From Flavobacterium ginsenosidimutans (GTDB taxonomy: Bacteria; Bacteroidota; Bacteroidia; Flavobacteriales; Flavobacteriaceae), in the NCBI RefSeq assembly GCF_003254625.1, contig NZ_QJRJ01000078.1, forward strand, positions 1-64,000: a stretch of DNA of 64,000 nt. The letters are read 5' to 3'. Within the stretch, counting starts at the first letter, position 1, and each line of letters opens with the position of its first letter. Below the pieces are notes generated by a model, which saw nothing but the letters and a program-made list of their open reading frames with translations, was not told the origin of the DNA and did not search any database. Below, piece by piece: positions 48,033-57,200 of the stretch. Both the position numbers and the translations under genes were made by a program.

Positions 48033-49709
48033 TTAGGCTTTAACATAAGCATCATCGTGAACGTTTGCTACCGCTCTACCAGATGGATCGTTTAAGTTTT
48101 TGAAAGCTTCATCCCACTCTAGAGCGATTTTTGTACTACAAGCTACACTTGCTTCTTGAGGTACACATAACGCTGCTGCGTCGCTTGGGAAATGCTCAGA
48201 GAAGATTGAACGATAGTAGTATTCTTCTTTTGAAGTTGGTGTTTGCAATGGGAATTTAAATCTAGCGTTTGCTAATTGCTCATCCGAAACTTCTCTTGCT
48301 ACTACTTCTTTCAAAGTATCAATCCAGCTGTATCCTACTCCGTCAGAAAATTGCTCTTTTTGTCTCCAAGCCACACTTTCTGGAAGCATATCTTCGAAAG
48401 CTTTACGAACAACCCATTTTTCCATTGGATGTTCTTTGTTGATCATTTTATCTTGTGGGTTGATGCGCATTGCAACATCCATAAATTCTTTATCTAAGAA
48501 TGGCACACGACCTTCAATTCCCCAAGCAGCTAAACTTTTGTTTGCACGTAAACAGTCGTACATGTGAAGTTTACCTAATTTACGAACGTTTTCTTCGTGA
48601 AACTCTCTAGCATTTGGCGCTTTGTGGAAGTATAAATATCCTCCAAATAATTCATCTGCACCTTCTCCTGAAAGAACCATTTTGATTCCCATAGATTTGA
48701 TTACTCTCGCCATTAACCACATTGGAGTCGAAGCTCTAACTGTCGTTACATCGTAAGTTTCTAAGTTGTAAATTACATCGCGAACAGCATCTAAACCTTC
48801 TTGGATTGTAAATTTAATCTCGTGGTGAATAGTTCCAATATGATCTGCTACTTTTCTCGCTGCAGCTAAATCTGGCGAACCTTCTAAACCAACTGAGAAA
48901 GAGTGCAATTGTGGGTACCAAGCATCTGTTGTATCATCAGACTCAATTCTTTTTTGAGCGAATTTTTTAGCTACAGCCGAAGTAATAGAAGAATCTAAAC
49001 CTCCAGATAGTAAAACTCCGTAAGGAACATCACTCATTAATTGTCTGTGAACTGCTGCTTCAAGCGCTTTTTTGATTTCTGGAATACTAGTTTCGTTGTC
49101 TTTAACCGCATCATAATCAACCCAGTCTCTTTTGTACCATTGTACAAATTCACCGTCTTTGCTTGATAAATAATGTCCCGGAGGAAATAATTCGATTTTT
49201 GTACAATATCCTTCTAAAGCTTTTAATTCAGAAGCAACATAGAAAGTTCCGTGCTGATCCCATCCAATATACAATGGAATAATTCCCATGTGGTCACGAG
49301 CTACAAAATACTCATCTTTATCTACATCATAAATTGCGAAACCAAAAATTCCGTTTAATTCATCAACAAAACTTACTCCTTTTTCTTTATATAATGCTAA
49401 AATAACTTCACAGTCACTTTCAGTTTGAAAGTTATATTTTCCTTCAAATTGTTTACGCAAATCTCTGTGATTGTAAATTTCACCGTTTGCAGCTAAAACC
49501 AATTTTTTATCTTCTGTAAATAAAGGTTGTTTTCCTGAAGCTGGATCTACAATAGCCAAACGCTCGTGAGAAAGAATTGCTTTATCATTGCTGTAAATTC
49601 CGCTCCAGTCTGGTCCGCGGTGACGAATGATTTTTGACATTTCTAATACTTGAGGTCTTAACGCTTCGGCTTTTTGTTTAAGATCAAAGGCACATACAAT
49701 TCCACACAT
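48033..49709 (-). CDS. asnB: Asparagine synthetase B (glutamine-hydrolysing)
   Basis: This 558-residue enzyme makes asparagine from aspartate, ATP and glutamine. The glutaminase site is complete: Cys2 in MCGIVCAF, Arg50 in SHERLAIVD, Asn75-Gly76 in AANGEIYN and Asp in TESDCEVIL. The synthetase half has GVLLSGGLDSSITSA (PP-loop), LSGEGADELFGGYLYFHKAP, and VAWRQKEQFSDGVGYSWIDTLKE. It is close to E. coli AsnB along its full length, including the C-terminal DPSGRAV. It is upstream of and parallel to a degenerate paralogue, so the pair arose by duplication. Confidence 0.96.
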   Translation of the reverse strand: MCGIVCAFDLKQKAEALRPQVLEMSKIIRHRGPDWSGIYSNDKAILSHERLAIVDPASGKQPLFTEDKKLVLAANGEIYNHRDLRKQFEGKYNFQTESDCEVILALYKEKGVSFVDELNGIFGFAIYDVDKDEYFVARDHMGIIPLYIGWDQHGTFYVASELKALEGYCTKIELFPPGHYLSSKDGEFVQWYKRDWVDYDAVKDNETSIPEIKKALEAAVHRQLMSDVPYGVLLSGGLDSSITSAVAKKFAQKRIESDDTTDAWYPQLHSFSVGLEGSPDLAAARKVADHIGTIHHEIKFTIQEGLDAVRDVIYNLETYDVTTVRASTPMWLMARVIKSMGIKMVLSGEGADELFGGYLYFHKAPNAREFHEENVRKLGKLHMYDCLRANKSLAAWGIEGRVPFLDKEFMDVAMRINPQDKMINKEHPMEKWVVRKAFEDMLPESVAWRQKEQFSDGVGYSWIDTLKEVVAREVSDEQLANARFKFPLQTPTSKEEYYYRSIFSEHFPSDAAALCVPQEASVACSTKIALEWDEAFKNLNDPSGRAVANVHDDAYVKA

Positions 49710-50264
49710 AATATTCTATATTTTATTTTTTAAATTTTAATTTGATAGGGCAAAGATGGAGTATTAGTTACAATTGAAAAACACAAATAGTTATTTCAGT
49801 TACAAATTTAAACCATTATTTTAATTTTACATGAAAAATGTAAAATTCATAAGCAAAAATAAGCTTGAAACTTGAAAATTTTAATTTTGAGGTAAAAACT
49901 GCTTTAAAATTTAAAGTTCAGCCTAGTTTTTTGAATTAATTTTTGAGTTATTTCAGTATCACTGAAAAATTCGTAAAGAGAAGAAGAAAAGGTGTTCTGG
50001 AATTGTATTTTATATAATCATCTAGGCGACATTCTTTCAATTTCGAGGAAAGAGAACTCCCAGTGACTCGACAAAGTTTTTTATTAATTAATTTCAAAGC
50101 ATAGCCCGTGGTTTCAACCACGGGAAACGTATTGTATATATTGCGTCCCGTGGTTGAAACCACGGGCTATGTTTTATAAAAGTTTGTCATCTTGACAAAC
50201 TTTGCGGCAATCAACTTTGTCAAAGTTTAAAACTTTGACAAAGTTATTCGTAGACTAATTTAGA
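49710..50264. other. Gene-free region rich in palindromes
   Basis: 555 bp without a credible gene; a short leftward frame (49948-50163) crosses the repeats and is spurious. The left part is AT-rich leader of asnB. The right part (50100-50245) contains three stacked inverted repeats, described separately. Around 50020-50080 is another stretch (CTAGGCGACATTC... GGAACTCCCAGTGACTCG) that looks like a repeat remnant but has no partner in this window. Confidence 0.6.
50100..50245. repeat. REP-like cluster of nested palindromes
   Basis: Element 1: 26-bp perfect arms at 50100-50125 and 50146-50171 around a 20-bp loop; each arm is itself a near palindrome (CCCGTGGTT / AACCACGGG). Element 2: AGTTTGTC / GACAAACT at 50181-50201. 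Element 3: 16-bp perfect arms at 50213-50228 and 50230-50245 with one base between. The GC-rich first element stands out from its AT-rich surroundings. It resembles REP or MITE-type sequences. Confidence 0.8.
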
Positions 50265-50714
50265 TTATTCAACGCTTTGAATAGTATAATGCGTTTTATT
50301 AATTTCAAACTGAAACCCGGCCTTATTCCCCATCAAATGATTTCCTAAAGGAGATTGCGGAGAAAGCGCAATAACATTAATTCCGTCAATAGCTATTTTT
50401 GGAAGCGCCACACTAACATACAAATAGATTCCGTTTGCTTTTACCAGACTTCCTAAAATAATGTTTTCTGTCGTTTTAAGCGGATCTATTTTATCTAAAA
50501 CTGCAATTTGCGCAATTGCTTCTTTTAATTTATTCGTTAATTTTTCCTGTTCGATGTGCATCATTGACAAAGCCGTTTCGTGTTTATCACCAGCTGAACC
50601 TTTTGCATCGTTTTTGGAATCTTCGGTCAAGTTCGTAATCATGTCTCTAAAAACATCGATTCTATCCTGAACCATTTGTGTATAATGGATATATATTTTT
50701 TCTTTGAAAGTCAT
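50265..50714 (-). CDS. GreA/GreB C-terminal-like small protein
   Basis: The ATG at 50714 (MTFKEKIYIHYTQMVQDRIDVFRDMI) gives 149 residues; an upstream TTG at 50747 lies inside a repeat array and is rejected. Residues 1-80 are helical and charged, a possible coiled coil. Residues ~85-149 (IILGSLVKANGIYLYVSVALPKIAIDGINVIALSPQSPLGNHLMGNKAGFQFEINKTHYTI) match the FKBP-like C-terminal domain of GreA/GreB. The tip acidic residues of a true Gre coiled coil are not obvious. Such proteins are often mislabelled 3-oxoacyl-ACP synthase in flavobacteria. It may bind RNA polymerase, which is inferred. An 8-bp array sits in its leader. Confidence 0.75.
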   Translation of the reverse strand: MTFKEKIYIHYTQMVQDRIDVFRDMITNLTEDSKNDAKGSAGDKHETALSMMHIEQEKLTNKLKEAIAQIAVLDKIDPLKTTENIILGSLVKANGIYLYVSVALPKIAIDGINVIALSPQSPLGNHLMGNKAGFQFEINKTHYTIQSVE

Positions 50715-50721
50715 TTTTTTT

Positions 50722-50769
50722 AAAGGTACTGAGGTTCTGAGGTACAAAGGTGCAAAGGTGCAAAGGTTT
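50722..50769. repeat. 8-bp tandem array in the leader of the GreA-C-like gene
   Basis: AAAG/TGAG tetramers start at 50722, 50730, 50738, 50746, 50754 and 50762, exactly 8 bp apart, each followed by gtac, gttc or gtgc. The array ends 8 bp from the ATG at 50714. Confidence 0.85.
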
Positions 50770-50788
50770 TTTTTCTTTGTCTAAGTTT

Positions 50789-51319
50789 TTATTCAAAAAA
50801 ACCTAAAGGATAAATTACATTTCCACTTACATTATGCAATCCGTCTTTTATAAGTGCAAATACCATACAATTTTCAGAAGGAACATCAAAAGGCATTTTA
50901 ATATTGTATTTTTCGCAAAGCTCATATCCAAATCTTGGATAGTAATCTTGATGTCCTAGCAAAATAACAAATTTGTATCCTAATTTTTTTGCAACTTCAT
51001 GTCCATATAAAATGAGTTTTGAGCCTATTCCTTTTCTTTGAAAATCAGGTAACACAGAAACAGGTGCCAATGATAGACAATTAAACACATCTTTGTCATT
51101 AATAATTTTTAGTCTTGTAAATAAAATATGCCCAACAATTCTATTATCACTTTCAGCGACAACAGACAATTCAGGAATAAAAGCATCAGATTTTCTAAGC
51201 CTTTCAACCAAAAACTGTTCTTTGTGATCGGAATGCTCTTCTTTTTCAAAAGCTTTTTCTATCAATTGAAAAACACTTTCAAAATCATTTTTATTTTCTT
51301 GACGTAATGTAACTTCCAT
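50789..51319 (-). CDS. GNAT family N-acetyltransferase (YhbS-like)
   Basis: The 176-residue product starts MEVTLRQENKNDFESVFQLIEKAFEKEEHSDHKEQFLVERLR and has the acetyl-CoA loop PDFQRKGIGSKLILYG after the strand SLAPVSVL. GYKFVILLGHQDYYPRFGYEL is the YhbS-type alpha-4/beta-6 region. The C-terminal part (MVFALIKDGLHNVSGNVIYPLGFFE) is normal for this group. Substrate is unknown. It is downstream of the TonB-receptor-like gene, separated from it by a repeat-derived terminator. Confidence 0.88.
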   Translation of the reverse strand: MEVTLRQENKNDFESVFQLIEKAFEKEEHSDHKEQFLVERLRKSDAFIPELSVVAESDNRIVGHILFTRLKIINDKDVFNCLSLAPVSVLPDFQRKGIGSKLILYGHEVAKKLGYKFVILLGHQDYYPRFGYELCEKYNIKMPFDVPSENCMVFALIKDGLHNVSGNVIYPLGFFE

Positions 51320-51338
51320 ATTATAAAATTAAAAAAAC

Positions 51339-51387
51339 AGCCACGAATTCACGAATCTACTCCAAAAAATTCATGAGTTCATGGCTG
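51339..51387 (-). terminator. Terminator-like hairpin made from a CACGAATT repeat
   Basis: The arms 51339-51357 (two CACGAATT-type units) and 51369-51387 are inverted. On the leftward strand they give a stem with mostly Watson-Crick pairs, two G-U pairs and one mismatch, followed by T7. The arm sequence is the same family as the inverted repeat at 5734-5916. Just left-to-right after it, 51420-51443 has three more 8-bp units of the CTTAgtgt type. Confidence 0.65.
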
Positions 51388-51451
51388 AAAAAAAAAGGCA
51401 CTTTATTCTTTTATAAAATTTTTGTGCCTTAGTGTCTTTGTGGCAATAAGT

Positions 51452-53203
51452 CTAAAAATCAAATTTATAGTTTGCGCCTCCTAAAACCTGGAATCCTTGT
51501 ACAGGATAATTTAACCATTTTTCGTAAGCTTGATTTCCTATATTATTTAGTTTCAAGAAAAACGTCAAGCGTTCATTGAATTTATAACCTAAATGAGCAT
51601 TCGTGTCAAAATAACTTTTTAGAGTTATTGTCTCAGCATCTAATCCTAAAGAAGTATTTGTCTGCATATCTTTTCTTTCACCTACATAAAATACATTCAA
51701 TCCTGCATACCATTGCTTAGTTATATTAACGTCTAAAGTTGAACTTAATTTCATTGTTGGCAAATTCCATGCTTGAACATTGTTGTCTGTACTATAACTA
51801 TTGAAAGTTCCATTGATTCCGAAAGTTACATTTTGAGAGAAATCTGCTTTTAATTCTCCATAGAAACGGAATGTTCTAATGTCTTCATAAACCACCCCAA
51901 ATGAATTTCCGAAAGCATAATCTTCGTTTGTAATTACTTCTGTATAATCATTTGCCTTAAACAATGCTTTATCTTTTTCATTCAAGTAAGAACCCGTCAA
52001 GTTATAATTTACATTGTTAGCCAACTTTCCTTTTAAACCCGCAAACACATTATATTGTGTACTAGACGGACGCATATTTAAAGTTGGAGATAAAAACGGA
52101 TTTTCAGTTACAAAATCGGCATAAGAATTCTGATTTAAACCGCCATTTACTCCAGTATAAAAAATCATCAAATCCCCAACTAATCTATAAGAAGCATTTA
52201 CTTTTGGGTAGAAATAAAATTTGTTTCCGCTGTTTTCAGAATCTGCACTGTAATAAATTCCAGCTCCTAATTCTAATGTCCATTCATTTTCATTGATTAC
52301 AAAACTTGGCTCAATTCCAACATTTGTAAAACTATATTTTAAAGCTTCTGTATTATCCTGTAAATAATTATTTTTGAAAGAACCGCTTACATGATCTATA
52401 ATAACGTTTGTTTTAATTGCCTGATCCATTACATCAACTGTAAAAGTTGGCTTTACAAAAAATCTGTTTTCTGATGAAGAATAACTGTCTGAAAAATGAG
52501 TGAATTTTGTAGAAAGTTTACTAAAAATACTCTCCGTAAATTCAGCATTTCCTCCAAGCCAAATCGTATTATAAGAATGATCCGGATTGATGCTATTTAC
52601 CAAATCATAACGCTGGTCTGGAATTGTAGATCCAAAATCTGATGGAAGTCCGTACCAATTGTAAATCTGGTTTTGGTAACCCAAATCTACAGCCCAAGCC
52701 GCATCTCTGTTATTTTGACCGTAACCAATATTAATTGCTGTATCGTAAAATTCATCATTCAATTCCACATCTTTAATTCCGCCTTGAGAAGAATGATGGC
52801 GAAACATTCCTGCCACATAATCATTATTTCCTAAATCCTGATTTACGAATAATTCAGCATTTAAAGTACTGTAATTTCCAACGCCTAAAGTCGCATAATT
52901 ATTAAATAATTTTTCTTTTTTTGCTTTTTCTACACCTTCCGCTTTTCCTTTTGAAGGCGTAAAAGTCGATGCCACAGGAACAGACAAAATACTGTATTTA
53001 ATAACTTCTTTCGGCTGATTACCGCTGTCGTCAAGCGAAGGAATCTCTTTCACTTTAAAAGCATCTGAAATAGTCGGCGAATAAGGTTTTACCACATTTA
53101 CCGTTTCAGTACCAATGCTTTCATTTTTCTTCTGCGCAATCGAAAACTGAGCTGTAAATAACACTAACAAAATGATTATTTTATGTCGGCAGTTTAATTT
53201 CAT
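51452..53203 (-). CDS. Outer-membrane beta-barrel protein, TonB-dependent-receptor-like
   Basis: The ATG at 53203 starts a signal peptide (MKLNCRHKIIILLVLFTAQFSIAQ); an in-frame codon at 53287 would add an unlikely basic leader. The 583-residue product starts with a short segment (ETVNVVKPYSPTISDAFKVKEIP) and no plug domain. A barrel follows with repeated aromatic strands and a C-terminus typical of TonB receptors (YKFNERLTFFLKLNNIGNQAYEKWLNYPVQGFQVLGGANYKFDF, terminal Phe). The missing plug means that it may act as a passive pore or need a partner. It precedes a TPR protein and PhzF on the same strand, a layout frequent in flavobacteria. Confidence 0.78.
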   Translation of the reverse strand: MKLNCRHKIIILLVLFTAQFSIAQKKNESIGTETVNVVKPYSPTISDAFKVKEIPSLDDSGNQPKEVIKYSILSVPVASTFTPSKGKAEGVEKAKKEKLFNNYATLGVGNYSTLNAELFVNQDLGNNDYVAGMFRHHSSQGGIKDVELNDEFYDTAINIGYGQNNRDAAWAVDLGYQNQIYNWYGLPSDFGSTIPDQRYDLVNSINPDHSYNTIWLGGNAEFTESIFSKLSTKFTHFSDSYSSSENRFFVKPTFTVDVMDQAIKTNVIIDHVSGSFKNNYLQDNTEALKYSFTNVGIEPSFVINENEWTLELGAGIYYSADSENSGNKFYFYPKVNASYRLVGDLMIFYTGVNGGLNQNSYADFVTENPFLSPTLNMRPSSTQYNVFAGLKGKLANNVNYNLTGSYLNEKDKALFKANDYTEVITNEDYAFGNSFGVVYEDIRTFRFYGELKADFSQNVTFGINGTFNSYSTDNNVQAWNLPTMKLSSTLDVNITKQWYAGLNVFYVGERKDMQTNTSLGLDAETITLKSYFDTNAHLGYKFNERLTFFLKLNNIGNQAYEKWLNYPVQGFQVLGGANYKFDF

Positions 53204-53217
53204 ATTTATATTATTAT

Positions 53218-53245
53218 GTGAAATGTTGTTTGTAAAATGTGTTTC
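53218..53245. repeat. 7-bp tandem array in the leader of the outer-membrane gene
   Basis: Heptamers GTGAAAT, GTTGTTT, GTAAAAT and GTGTTTC start at 53218, 53225, 53232 and 53239, exactly 7 bp apart, 15 bp from the ATG at 53203. Confidence 0.6.
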
Positions 53246-53299
53246 GATAAATATTCTCTTTTCAGATCCACATTTCACTTTTCTCATTTCACTTTTTAG

Positions 53300-53339
53300 A
53301 TTATCTAATTTTCTAATTATCTCAATTATCTAATTTCTA
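53300..53339. repeat. 8-bp tandem array at the 3' end of phzF
   Basis: ATTATCTA, ATTTTCTA and ATTATCTC start at 53300, 53308 and 53316, then a 9-bp step and one more unit. It overlaps the stop codon of the PhzF gene (53337-53339). Confidence 0.6.
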
Positions 53340-54200
53340 AGCTTCCCATTCTCCTTTGGCCACAAACTGAGCTTTTCCTCCTATTCTAATATCAAACAGA
53401 TCTCCGCTTAGTTTTCCATTAAAATAAATTTCAGATGGACGGCCAATGTAGTCTCCTTGATGATTTGTCAATTCAAATTCAGGTTTATGATATTTTAATA
53501 AAAAAGCCTGTAAACAAGTACTGGCACTTCCTGTCGCAGCATCTTCTACCAACTGATTATGCTCTACACACAACATTCGGCTAAACAGTTTTTCTCCTTC
53601 TAAATAATAAAAGTATAAACCTCGATGATCTGTTTTGCAGTGCTGTTTCATCCATTCATCTGCTTTATCTTTATCTAAAACCAAATTTTCTAAAGCCCTT
53701 TTACTGCTCAATCCAACCATTACAAAAGCGCTTCCTGTTGTAACTTCCTGAATTGGAAACTGATTTTCGAAATCACTCACTTGCAGATTACTGAAATGTG
53801 TAAAATCCTCTTTCGAAAAAGTATCCCAAAACTTTGGCTGCGCCGCTTTCAACCAAATCAAATCATCTGATTTATTGATTGCGATTGGTCCAATTGGAAC
53901 TTCTAATTTTATTTCATTAGGAGAATTTTCAAAGATCTTATTCATCAGAACCCAAGAAGTTCCAATGATCGGATGTCCCGCAAACTGCATTTCGTGAGCT
54001 GGCGTGAAAATTCTAATTTCAGCTTTATTATTTTCTCTGTCTAGTTTGGTAACAAATGTGCTTTCTGCAAAATTAATCTCGCGTGCAATTTGCTGCATTT
54101 GTTCTTTACTTAAATTTCCTGCGTCCATAAAAACTGCCAACTGATTTCCGGCATATTTTTTATCGGCAAAAACATCAACTATATAAAAAGGTAAACTCAT
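53337..54200 (-). CDS. PhzF family isomerase/epimerase-like protein
   Basis: The ATG at 54200 (MSLPFYIVDVFADKKYAGNQLAVF) is the conserved start; a longer frame from 54272 runs through a repeat array and is rejected. The 287-residue product has the PhzF/DapF-like two-lobe fold: NQLAVF motif, the catalytic Glu46 in REINFAESTFV, FAGHPIIGTSWVL, and EDAATGSASTCLQAFLL in the second lobe. The family covers phenazine isomerase and many proteins with unknown substrates. No phenazine genes are nearby, so a phenazine role is not supported. A 7-bp array lies in its leader. Confidence 0.9.
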   Translation of the reverse strand: MSLPFYIVDVFADKKYAGNQLAVFMDAGNLSKEQMQQIAREINFAESTFVTKLDRENNKAEIRIFTPAHEMQFAGHPIIGTSWVLMNKIFENSPNEIKLEVPIGPIAINKSDDLIWLKAAQPKFWDTFSKEDFTHFSNLQVSDFENQFPIQEVTTGSAFVMVGLSSKRALENLVLDKDKADEWMKQHCKTDHRGLYFYYLEGEKLFSRMLCVEHNQLVEDAATGSASTCLQAFLLKYHKPEFELTNHQGDYIGRPSEIYFNGKLSGDLFDIRIGGKAQFVAKGEWEA

Positions 54201-54210
54201 TTTTTTTCTT

Positions 54211-54241
54211 GTGAAATGTGATTTGTGAAATGTGAAATGTT
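54211..54241. repeat. 7-bp tandem array in the phzF leader
   Basis: Heptamers GTGAAAT, GTGATTT, GTGAAAT and GTGAAAT start at 54211, 54218, 54225 and 54232; the array is 10 bp from the ATG at 54200. Confidence 0.75.
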
Positions 54242-54291
54242 TCTTTTTCAGTTGTCCTTTTACAGATAACATCTCACTTCTTACTAATAAA

Positions 54292-57200
54292 CTATCTATT
54301 AATCGACGAATTTGTTTTTGATTCTTCAGCTTTAATAGTATTCAATTCTTTCTTCGCTTCTTCAACTACATCTGGATAATCTGTAAAATTGTTGATTACG
54401 TTATCCAAAATATAAGTCGCTTGATAACTGTCTTTCAAACCATAGAAGTTTTTTGCCATTAAAACCAAACCTTTAGCTCCGTAATATTTATAAGCCGAAT
54501 AACTTTTTGCCAGTTTTTGAACTGCCGTATTCGAAGCCTCATATTTACCTTCTTTTGTCTTGAAATAGGCATCATAATACAAAGCTTCTGCTGCTAATTC
54601 TCCTTTTGAAGTTGCAGAAAGTTTTGCATAAGCCGTTTTGGCTTTATCTTCATTTCCTGTCTGTATTGCCGCGCGCGCCACAATAATCTGTGCATCTGCT
54701 TTTACACCAGCGTCTGCTTTCGGATTTTCTAATACTTTTTCTGCCGCTATAACCGAATTGTCATAATCTTTTTTGTCATAATAACATTTCATCAAATTGG
54801 CTTGAGCAAAGTTTTTATTCTGAGGAAAATCTGCTTCATTTCCTAATCTTGTTAAAACTGGAATCGCTTTATCGCAATCTTTCGCTTTCAAATAAATCTG
54901 AGCCAATCTGTTTAAAGCTTGTTCTGTAAATTCATTTCTAGGCTGATCGATTACGTATTGATAATTAGCAATAGATTTCGTTTCAGAACCTTCTGCATAA
55001 GTAAGCTGCGCCAAATAGAAATTAGCTTCAAGCGCATGCATTCCGTTCGGGAACTTAGCAATATATCCAGCAAAGCCAAGAATTGCTTGTTTAGGATTAT
55101 TTTGGCTGTATTGTTTGAAAGCCGCATCATAAGTATCATTATCCAATTCTGCATCAGTAACTGCAACGAAATCCAATGTACGAACCCAAGTTGCGTATTC
55201 ATCTACTTTTCCAGAATCTACATAGATTAATCTTGCCGTTGCAACTGCTTCTAAAGCTTCTGGAGTTTTTGGGAATTCAGCAGCTACTTTTTTGAATTTC
55301 GTCAAAGCTTGCTCGTCACGATCCGAATTGTAATAAATTAAACCTTGTTTTAAAATTGCTTTTGAAGTAAAAGATCCATCTTTAAATTCAGAAATCAATT
55401 GATCATAAGTTTTGATTGCCTGATCGTTTTTCTTTTCTGCAACATAAGTATTTCCTAATTCAAACAAAGCATCATCACGGTAAGATGATTTTTTGTACAT
55501 CTGGATAAAATTGTTCAATTCATCTACCTTCTTGGCATTATTTGACATAAATCCATAAGAAAGTGCTTTTTGGAACTGCGCATAATCTGCATCCACGCCT
55601 TTTGCAGCAATTGCTTTAGCGTATGCTTCATTTGCCGCGCTATATTTTGAAGTTACAAATCGGCAATCTCCCAAACGCAAGTAAGAATCGTTTAAACGAA
55701 CTTTATCTGAAGGTGAATTATCAATTTGAGCTTGGAAAGAATTCGCTGCTTGGTCGTATTCTTTCAATTTAAAATACGTGTAACCAATATTATAGTTTAC
55801 GTTTTTATATTCATCTGTAGATTTTGCCGCTGCCATTCCTGCAAACTGTTTGTAAGTTAGAAGAGCGTTTTGCATATCATCATTTAAATATTCTGTTTCT
55901 GCTTTCCAGAAAGTCGCACGAGCGGTAAATTCAGGCGTTTTTTGCTCGCTGATTGCGCTTTTGAACATTTTACCTGCTTCTTGGTAATTGGATTCATTGT
56001 ACAATTCTAATCCGCGATAAAAAAGCACTTTTTGATATGCCGCTTTGTTTTCAGCGCTTCTATTTTTTTCCAATAAAACCAAAGCTTCTTTATAATTTTT
56101 AGAAGAAATATAAGAATCAACCAATAGTTTTTCTACTTCTGAACGGCTCGAATTATTTGGATATTTTTTAAGGAAATCTAATAAAATACCCGGAACAGCT
56201 TGATAAGCATTTCCGATATCATAACTCAATTTAGCGTAGTTTAAAGCCGCATCTTCTTGAATTTGTGCATTGAAATCCATTTCAGATGCATTTTTAAAAG
56301 CATTTAAAGCTTCTTGCTTTTTACCTGTATTTAAATAACTTAAACCTAAATGATAATAAGCATTTTGCGCCACAAAATCCCTTCCTTCAATAATTTTATT
56401 AAACTGAGAAATCGCTTTTTCATACTCTTTTTGCTCATAATACGCATAACCTAATTGGTAAAAATCGGTATTATTCCATTTTCCTTTTTTACCAGCGTAT
56501 TGCTCTAAATAAGGAATCGCTTTTCCGTATTGTTTTAAATTGAAATAACTTTCTCCAATAATTTTATTCAATTCCGATTTTTCAATTTCATTAGATTTAT
56601 TCATTGCAACCTGACCTAAATCAATCGCTTTTTGAAAATTTCCTAATTTGAAATTCATATCAGCTTGATAATACGAAAGCTTTTCTTTGTATTTTTCCTC
56701 GCCCGAAACCTCATCAAAATATTTCGTTGCTTCTTTATAATCATCGCCTTCATACGCCATAAATCCTAAGTAATATTTGGCTTGAGAACCATATTCTTTA
56801 GAATTTACAACTTTATTAAAATAGTTTGTGGCTTCTTTTTTCTTTTTAGCATTAAAATAGCTGTAACCTTTCATGAAGTTGAACTTATCAGATTCTGCTT
56901 TGCTCATGTAGCTTTCGTCAACTTTATCAAACCATTGTAAAGCTTTTGGATAATTTCCTTGTTCGAAAAAATACTGTGCCGCTTCTATATAAGCCTGATT
57001 TTGTTTTGTACTTGTTGGGTAATCGCTAACGAATTTTTCCACCAAAGCATCAGCATTTGCTTTGTTCGTTCTAATCGCACAATTGGCAATGTAAAAAGCA
57101 CAATCCGATTGCACTTCTTCGTTTGTTGCATTGTATTTTACTTTTTCAAAAATCAGTTGAGCCGACGCATATTGTTTGTCGTTATATAAAGCCAGTGCTT

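Noticed and set aside
49948..50163. A 71-codon leftward frame
   Set aside because: It crosses the 26-bp palindrome, has no domain and no start signal; it is a by-product of the repeats.
50100..50245. CRISPR-like appearance of repeated palindromes
   Set aside because: There are no direct repeats with spacers of uniform length and no cas genes; the units are different inverted repeats.
53337..54200. Phenazine biosynthesis role for the PhzF-family gene
   Set aside because: No other phz genes are nearby and the family is functionally broad.
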